Source: Bursaphelenchus xylophilus
Taxonomy: Eukaryota > Nematoda > Chromadorea > Rhabditida > Aphelenchoididae
Direction: 5' to 3'
NCBI GenBank assembly: GCA_904066235.2
Contig: CAJFCV020000003.1
Coordinates: 10,602,001-10,666,000, forward strand
DNA: 64,000 nt
A model generated the notes under the pieces. That model saw only the letters and a program-made list of their open reading frames with translations. It was not told the origin of the DNA and made no database searches. Positions 57,550 to 64,000 of this stretch are shown piece by piece. The first letter of the stretch is position 1. Every line of letters starts with the position of its first letter. Position numbers and translations under genes: made by a program.

Positions 57550-57960
57550 GTGTAACGCCCAGATTTTCTTTTGCACACACGCCGGGAATAGACAACATAT
57601 CAAATTCCTCAAAGTTTTGGCCCGGGTTTTCCATGTACAACCGAAATATTCAACAATCTTTGCGACCGAGAGAGTACACGAAACGGGGAGGGCGATCAGA
57701 GTCAGAGAAAATATTTAGTTTTTGGCCATATCTTTACCAGTTTATTGCGGTAAAACTTGAGTTTTTATGGAAACATTGCTCTCTATGGTAGAAATAGGTA
57801 TGGAAATTTTCGTGCCAAGTCGTGTATGCAAAGCCATATGGCATGGAAAAAAGTTATTTCAATTTGTGCCATGTCTCACCTTGATCTATAAATGTCGCTC
57901 CTGGCCTATCTTTCCTGTTAGCTTGAATATTGTACCCCTGAGGCCTCTGAAAATCTTTCT
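57550..57960. repeat. family C repeat
   Basis: Contains ACGCCCAGATTTTCTTTTGC, GAGAGAGTACACGAAACGGG and TGCTCTCTATGGTAGAAATA. Confidence 0.65.
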
Positions 57961-58655
57961 ACCTCCCAGTTTACTGGTATGAGACTCCCATGAACACAGG
58001 TTCCACTGTAATTACAAAATACGGGTGATTCGTTTTAAAATACGAGGAGTGGATTCATTTTCATATAATACATCAAAGAGCAGTAAAAAAGTTTTAGAGA
58101 AGACTGTTGCGAGCCGCAGTTGACCCCACTGCATTTCACGGGTTTTCAAACGCAAATCGAGCGCAGTTGCGCAAACCGTGAAAAGCGCGGTAAATCCGTT
58201 ACGTTTGACAGGATTATTTCTCGTATTTCGTTGGGAACCCGCTGCACGAAGGGATAATTAAACGAAGAATTTATTTCAATACCTAAAACAAGTTCAAAAT
58301 CTAATGAAAAAGGCGTTATGCCTTTTTGTAATGATTTGCAAATGCCAAAATAATTCTGGTACAAAGGCAACCTATGCGCGACTGCAAAAAAAAGGTTTCA
58401 AAAATAAAGGTTCCGACAAAAATTCTTTGTCTTTCGCTGGGAATGCGGCTTTTTAAAATACGTTATCAACAGCTGAGGACAGAGTTTTATGAGTCATTTA
58501 TAATTACAAATTAGGTAAGTTAAAGAATCCATCATGTTGCGCTCAATTACAATGTCCCTGGAGGGCTCTGTATGTATAAGATGCAAAAAACTTTTTGCTC
58601 AACGGCTTGCCTCACAATTGTCAGTAAGAATTTCTATGCCCTTGATGTTTGATAT
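57961..58655. other. gene-free stretch
   Basis: No gene or repeat family recognised. Confidence 0.4.
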
Positions 58656-58656
58656 A

Positions 58657-58815
58657 TAGTAAGTCTGTCGGGAAAATAATGAGCGCAATGTCGCTTCGCT
58701 GATCGCGTCACTGAAGTGAAAAGAAATTTGATTTTGCAGTGACACAAGTCATTTTCTCGTTGGCGATGCGATTTTCAATGCGACATAGGGCTCATTATTT
58801 TCCCGACAGACTGTA
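58657..58815. repeat. family A hairpin element
   Basis: TAGTAAGTCTGTCGGGAAAA at the left; TTATTTTCCCGACAGACTGT at the right. Confidence 0.85.
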
Positions 58816-58914
58816 ATAAACATTACAAGGTCAGACTTCTTTACTGGGAACTGACGCAACAAAACTGTCTGTGATGACAAATTTCTAATCGTAAGGCCTC
58901 AAAAGTCAGCTCAG

Positions 58915-59020
58915 CGTTTAGCCGAAATGATTGTTCGGTCCTTTGCGGTTCGTTGTACTGAAGCTTCACTGCACATATTTAGGCCAAAATAGACCTCCAT
59001 ACAACAAATCCCTTCTAATA
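58915..59020. repeat. family D element, partial
   Basis: GTTCGTTGTACTGAAGCTTC and ACCTCCATACAACAAATCCC. Confidence 0.5.
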
Positions 59021-59326
59021 TGTATGACACATAACTACTTTCTTCACATATTTGACTGTACAGTGGAAATCTATCACAACAAAAAACATAGACTGCTTAT
59101 AATAAATTTTCAAAACAATAGCCGCAATTTGTTGCATAAAACGGGAAATTTTGGATGCCGCCAAAAGTGGCATTAGCAAAAGAGTGAACAGTGTCAGCGT
59201 TAATCGCCTTGAAGCGCGAATTAAACAGAGAATGGACAAATCGGAGGCGACTGTCTAGGACAATAAATTCTGTTCCCATTGTGAGGAAGTCGGCGCTAAA
59301 AACCCGCTAATTTGGAGAATGACTCA

Positions 59327-60357
59327 CAAGGGATCGGCAAATAGTTGTAACCTGCTTTCTTAACGAAACCTATATCATTTGAAAGAGCATTAAAAATAGT
59401 TCACCGCGCAAAAAGAATTAGCTGCCTAAATTCACTTTGGACAAAGTTATGGCCAAAATACAGATTTTAGCCTAATTTCCGCTTCGCTTTATAAGCTCTC
59501 GGAATGGCAACAGAGTTGTGTCCAGTTGGCCGAGTGGTAGTGAGCCCACTTCCGGCGCAGCGACTCCTGGTTTCGAATCCGGTCTCTGTAAATATTTTGC
59601 GTTTCGTCTCTTATATGCCACAAAACCATGGTATGTTGACATTTTTTAATAATTTTTGTTCCTCCGCAGACAAAATCCATGGTTACGCAATTTTTCTGAG
59701 TTTTTGAATTTTTTTGAAACGACCACAAATTTGATGGTGATGAGAGTGGGTATGTCACTATCGTATAATTCCAAGGGTGTTATGCCAGTAGCCTGACCGA
59801 TTATGATTGCTGGAGGATAATTCAATTTACAAGGGCCTATAAATATACTTTTTTTGAAAAAATACGAAGATAAAATTGTAAAATCGGCCAAAGACACTAT
59901 TGCTGACACAGTGGACCAACCATTGATAAGGCTAGGACATAAGAAATTTTCGATTTTGAAATTTTCGTTTGTGAATGACCACGACGATCATATAAATCTA
60001 TTTCCAAAGCTTTTTGCTCCGATTTTCCCTTTAACCTAGTTTTATTTACAATTTACTGTAACCAGCAGTAATGTCTAATAACATACAACCGAGGATTGGT
60101 AAAGCCATAAAACGACCGTGATAGACGTTTTTGGATACCAGAAAATTAATAAAGACAATTTCAAACCGCCAGGATTACTGTAATATAAGGAACCGGCGTT
60201 TTGGCCGCATATAACCCCTTTCAAAAAGCGGTCGTATCTATGCCCTAAGGTAATTTAGGCAGCTAATTTTTTTTGCGCTGTGCACTATTTTTAATGCTCT
60301 TTCAAATGATACATGTTTCGTTAAGAAAGCAGGGTGCAACTATTTGCCGATCCCTTG
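59327..60357. mobile_element. foldback element FB3 with a tRNA-like module
   Basis: CAAGGGATCGGCAAATAGTT at the left faces AACTATTTGCCGATCCCTTG at the right. The arms are about 112 bp (to 59440 and from 60246). TCA flanks both ends (59324-59326, 60358-60360), again a 3-bp TNA duplication. The first six or seven bases match FB1 and FB2 but the rest of the arm differs. It carries one tRNA-like module, in the interior rather than in the arms. No transposase is visible. Confidence 0.8.
59520..59590 (+). other. tRNA-like module inside FB3
   Basis: TGGCCGAGTGG at 59527-59537 is a canonical A-box and GTTTCGAATCC at 59570-59580 is a near-consensus B-box, 43 nt apart. The T-arm region (CCTGG, TTTCGAA, TCCGG) can nearly form a stem. 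The acceptor stem is not evident, so it is a tRNA relic or pol III promoter rather than a certain tRNA gene. Confidence 0.6.
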
Positions 60358-60360
60358 TCA

Positions 60361-60928
60361 GGGGTTTCCGGGTGGGAATTTGAAAAAATGACGCGGTTTG
60401 GTTATAAAGCATAAAAATTAAATGAGTAAAAAATTGAATGGACAAAAAATTATGATTTTTTTTAAATTTAAATTTTAAAAATTTTTGAAGTTTTGAAAGA
60501 ATAACCTTATTTTCGGAAAGTCAAACCAAAACACGGCGCTCTAAAACATTTCCCGGCCAGCTATTTGTCCCCGCTAATCAGATATATTTCCTTTGATTTC
60601 CCTCGAGAGCACCCGTTTCGAGGCAATTTTGATGCCGCCAAATCTCAAAAGGTCGCGCTTAATCCGCGCAACAGTGTTTATTCGCGGTCGAAAACCGTAT
60701 TTGGCAAATCAAAAGGGTCAATAAAAAAATTTTATACATTTTTTTATTTTCAAAAAATTAAAAATTTTGAAAAAAAGTAGAAGTTCGAAAAAAAATCTCT
60801 GTAGAACAAAACCTCTCTATAACGCACAATTTTGACGGTCGCAAAAATCAATTTTAGAACAAAACAAACCTCCCTTTAACAAAACCTCTCTATAACAAAC
60901 AAATTTTTTTGATCCAATTTATTGTAAA
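60361..60928. other. gene-free stretch
   Basis: Unique sequence (60530-60720 GC-richer), then family D ends at 60797-60905. No gene recognised. Confidence 0.4.
60797..60905. repeat. family D ends in tandem
   Basis: AACCTCTCTATAACGCACAA and AACCTCTCTATAACAAACAA occur about 75 bp apart in the same orientation. Confidence 0.6.
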
Positions 60929-61092
60929 CATCAGTCTGTCGGGAAAATAATGTGCACAATGTCGCTGCGCCAATCGCGTCGCTGAAGCATAATAAAAAGC
61001 AATTTGATTTTTCCGCGACAAAATTCTTTTTCTCGCCGACGATGCGATTTTCGATGCACCAGAGCGCCCATTGTTTTCCCGACAGACTGATA
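60929..61092. repeat. family A hairpin element
   Basis: CATCAGTCTGTCGGGAAAAT at the left; TTGTTTTCCCGACAGACTGA at the right. One of the best preserved copies. Confidence 0.87.
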
Positions 61093-61394
61093 ATTTACTG
61101 TAAACCACTGAAATTCCGCGTATTTTACCCTCAAAAAGTCGGCGAACTCCCGAACACTTATGGGTTTCCAAGAGCGCAAAAAGGTTTCCCCTTCCGACTC
61201 TTTATTTGGCAAGCTTCAAGTGACCCTTTACCCTCCTATTCAAGTCGGAGTTTCAAATGCCAAAAGCGTGCGGAGAAGAATGGGGGAGGCGGGTTGAAAT
61301 GGAGAATTAGTTTGACTCCTGAAAAGGCTGAAATTTTTAAAAAATGCAAAAACTCGAAGAAATTTCAAATTTTTGTTTTTAAGGCAATTGTTCA

Positions 61395-61930
61395 ACGTGC
61401 AACGCTCAGATTTCCTTCAAATTTTGCACACAAGTTGGACCTAGACTACGTATGAACTCGTCAAAATCTTAGCTTACATTTCACAGGCGGAACCGAGATA
61501 TTCAATGACATTTGGAAACCAGAGGGTGCGCAAAATGCGGAGAGTGGCCATGGAAAAAACTTGTGTCAGATTTTGATGAAACTTGGCAGAAATTTAGGAC
61601 ACTGTTTTCTAAGACATATGTATATGAAATGCCTAGCTCGTGCTTTCCAGAATCGACCGAGATTTTTAGGTCGGAAATTGCCAAAAATTTGACTTTTTTT
61701 GCGGATTTAGGCATGAAAATTCACGTACTTGTTTTCGCTTGAGAGTATAATATTTTTACAAAAAAAAATCCATTTTTTCCACGCAAAACTGGCAAAAATA
61801 TGGCCAAAAAGGTCTTTTTCTGTGACCGCTCTCTGCATTTTACATGCTCTCTAGGTCAAAAGGTTGTTGAATAGCTCTAAAACATCGTGAAATTGATGGC
61901 CTAGACGCGATGTGTTAGCCAAATTTCAAA
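61395..61930. repeat. family C repeats, two joined partial copies
   Basis: A left-end type block (GCAACGCTCAGATTTCCTTC) is followed by a second unit starting TCAGATTTTGATGAAACTTG at about 61567 and the CTAGCTCGTGCTTTCCAGAA block. Confidence 0.6.
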
Positions 61931-62079
61931 AAAAAAATCTGAGCTTCACACTTTGAACACTCCCAGTGTGAATTTGAAAAGCACGTATTTCCAAGTACGT
62001 GCATTTTCATTTCCAACAAACAATGAATTTGCCGAATGCCCAAAATTTTTAAAACAGCAGGTAGCGGTCATTCCAGCGA

Positions 62080-62712
62080 ATGTTTCCAAATCCGGAAGTC
62101 AATTTTCAACAGCCCAGCGTGAAGTGTGCTAAAAGCGGAAGTAGTCGCATCAAGCGGCAAAATGGTTTATATCTGGCACAAAAAAAAAGTTTTAAAATAC
62201 GACGAAAAAACATGGAAGTAATGACATGTGATAGAAGAGTCAATATAAACACCATTGCTGCCAAATTCCTTTGTGAGCATTTTAAAAATACAAAAATTCC
62301 AAAACTTTATACCAAGAAACCCATAAAAAGCCTGTTCACGAACAGAAATGCCAATAATCTGGACCTTTCTCATGGGAACCCCAATCTCCTTTTTTTCCGA
62401 GAATGGCCAAGCTTTCGGAGTCAGCAAGGGTGCCGAAAAGCTGTAAATGACCTTATGGGAAATCCGCGGAGTCCACAGATTCTTATCAGATATGGTTTTT
62501 TGACGGTTTTAGCTTCAAAAGGGAGACTTTGGAAAGGAGAAATGGGAATAAAGAAAGGGATGTTTGTGACGTTGAGGCAATCTTTGATGATGAAGATTGA
62601 CAATAATGACGGCTATGGCTACATACATATATATATGTGTATATACAAAGCTAAATTTACGGTAAACTACAGTATAAAAAATTTCTCTGTTTTCTCTAAC
62701 GCACAAGTTTAG
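62080..62712 (+). pseudogene. possible Tc1-like transposase-derived open frame
   Basis: An unbroken 210-codon frame, long for this AT-rich DNA. The middle (TCDRRVNINTIAAKF, then YTKKPIKSLFTNRNANN) has the flavour of the helix-turn-helix and linker of Tc1-type transposases, but the order is loose and no DDE block follows. The end is low-complexity (a TATATATG run). No terminal repeats identified. It could equally be chance. Confidence 0.3.
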
Positions 62713-62797
62713 CGTTTTCCAGGGGCAGCCAAGATAGTCAATAATCTTCGGGGTTTAGAGAGCACGCAAAACGCGGAGAGCGGGCAGATAGTCTGAC

Positions 62798-63242
62798 AGG
62801 GGGAGTACTCCAAGTGCGACGCTCAGATTTCCTTTAAATTTTGTACACACGTCGGGTATGGACTAAATATCAATTCCTGAAAGTTTTAGCTCGCGCTTTG
62901 CGGGCGCCGCCGAGATATCGAACGATTTTTGCCGCCGAGAGAGCACGCTAAACGTGGAGAGCAGTCAGAGAGAAAAGCGCTTTTTGGCCATAACTTTGGC
63001 AGTTTCGTGCGAAAAAATTTGGTTTTTTGTAGAAACATTATCCTTTACGGTAGAAATAGGCACGAAACTTTTCGTGCCAAAATACGGCAAAAAGTCCTAA
63101 ATTTTTGCTGATTTTCGATCTAAAAATCTCGGTTATTTCTGCAAAGCGCGAGCTAGAATTCTCGCATATATCTTAGCAAAAATTATTCTAAATTTGTGCC
63201 AAGTTTCATCAAAATCTGAACGTCGCACTTGGAGTACTTCCC
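62798..63242. mobile_element. family C foldback element, full copy
   Basis: CAGGGGGAGTACTCCAAGTG at the left faces CACTTGGAGTACTTCCCCTG at the right. GCGACG(C/T)TCAGATTT follows inward in both arms. TGA flanks both ends (62795-62797 and 63243-63245), a 3-bp TNA duplication as in the FB elements. Internal blocks are inverted too: AGCTCGCGCTTTGCGGG against CTGCAAAGCGCGAGCTAGAA. No coding capacity. Confidence 0.8.
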
Positions 63243-63245
63243 CTG

Positions 63246-63412
63246 TGAGTGAAAGAACTTTTTTTGGTCATGTTCCTGGCAATTTCATGCGAAAAAATTG
63301 TTCTGTTTTTGTGGAAACATTATCCTCTACAGTAGAAATAGGTATGAAAGTTTTAATGTCAAAATAAAAAATCTCGGTCGTTTCTGCAAAGCGCGAGCTA
63401 GGAGCCACGCAT
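63246..63412. repeat. family C repeat, partial copy
   Basis: TCATGCGAAAAAATTGTTCT, TTATCCTCTACAGTAGAAAT and GCAAAGCGCGAGCTAGGAGC directly follow the full copy, as a truncated tandem neighbour. Confidence 0.6.
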
Positions 63413-63779
63413 AAAATCCAAAAAGCGTTCTCTGAATAGCCGACTAATGGCTGAAAGCGCTCTTAAATTCCAAAGATATCATCTAAACAGCCCGCTTTTT
63501 AGTCATATGCCCAGTAATCACGTTGCTATTTAGCATAATCTAAAAACATCGAAAAAACAAGGCTTTCCGGATGATTACCCTTCTTGCGATTCCCACAAAG
63601 AAAACAGTTTAAATTTCCTTGTGATGTGGCCACAACAGATTTGGAAACAAAATTTCGGAAAAACAAACAATAAAATCGAATAAAAACATGATAGTTGAGA
63701 TGGCAATTAAAATGATGATGGAAGCGTTATGAGATATGTGACAAAACTTGCAAGTTAAGACGGTGATTGCGGGGTGCTC

Positions 63780-64000
63780 GAAAGGGCCGAAATTTTGATG
63801 AAACTTGATGCAAATTTAGAGTGAATTTGACTTGTTATCTTCAAAATTCTTTGCTCGCGCTATACAGTGATAACGGAAATTTTGAGTCAAAACGTTGGGG
63901 AAATTTTGATGCCCTTTTGCAAGTTTTAGCACAAAAAGTTTCAAAGAATCTTTTTCGAGACTCCTAACTTGCGCTTTGCAGAAACGACCAATGTTTGGCA
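63780..64000. repeat. family C repeat, running off the window
   Basis: TTTTGATGAAACTTGATGCA, TTGCTCGCGCTATACAGTGA and a second CTTGCGCTTTGCAGAAACGA at the very end. Confidence 0.55.

Noticed and set aside
1..64000. CRISPR array, rRNA, operon or prokaryotic insertion
   Set aside because: No regularly spaced repeats with unique spacers, no rRNA motifs and no bacterial-type gene blocks were seen.

Overview
The window looks like a nematode (roundworm) nuclear chromosome. It is AT-rich, with short to long GT-AG introns, acceptors such as TTTCAG, TTTTAG and TTGTAG, no operon-like or prokaryotic gene layout, and many small inverted-repeat transposons. The three gene families I recognise (a D1-like dopamine receptor, the GTPase DRG1, and a GPI-anchored Ig/FnIII cell-surface protein) fit a nematode, and the varied splice acceptors argue against Caenorhabditis itself. 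I cannot name the species.

Layout. 1-22160 holds no gene I can support. It is filled with mobile-element remains: a 1.5 kb Tc1-like palindrome, a dead mariner, many short hairpin elements, and a 1.1 kb foldback element carrying a tRNA-like module in each arm. 22161-25185 (+) is a seven-exon dop-1-like receptor gene. A second tRNA-like foldback (25455-26759) sits about 20 bp past its poly(A) signal. 27226-37282 (-) is drg-1, rebuilt here from six exons to a 366-residue protein. Its third intron (8.0 kb on the scale of exon 2 to exon 3) contains a complete three-exon gene on the opposite strand (31560-36183, +) for a 905-residue two-pass membrane protein that I do not recognise. 37300-53600 is again gene-free and repeat-rich, with some GC-rich islands that may be promoters. 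53628-56347 (-) is a seven-exon gene for a 465-residue secreted Ig-Ig-Ig-FnIII protein with a C-terminal GPI signal, most like C. elegans RIG-3 in layout. 56348-64000 is repeats, including a third tRNA-like foldback (59327-60357) and one open frame that may be a transposase fossil.

The repeats form a small number of families that I name A-F for this window. A: about 155 bp hairpins starting CAGTCTGTCGGGAAAATA (13 copies). B: about 220 bp hairpins with TA duplications (2). C: about 450 bp imperfect foldbacks starting CAGGGGAAGTACTCC (about 20 whole or partial copies). D: elements with ends like AACCTCTCTATAACGAA (many). E and F: minor families. FB: foldbacks of 1.0-1.3 kb starting CAAGGGA with 3-bp TNA target duplications, all three carrying pol III A-box/B-box pairs at tRNA spacing. 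The FB set is the most unusual thing in the window; the nested drg-1 arrangement is the most interesting gene-level observation.

The four genes share no obvious pathway. dop-1 and the Ig protein would both act at neuronal surfaces; DRG1 is a housekeeping ribosome-associated GTPase.
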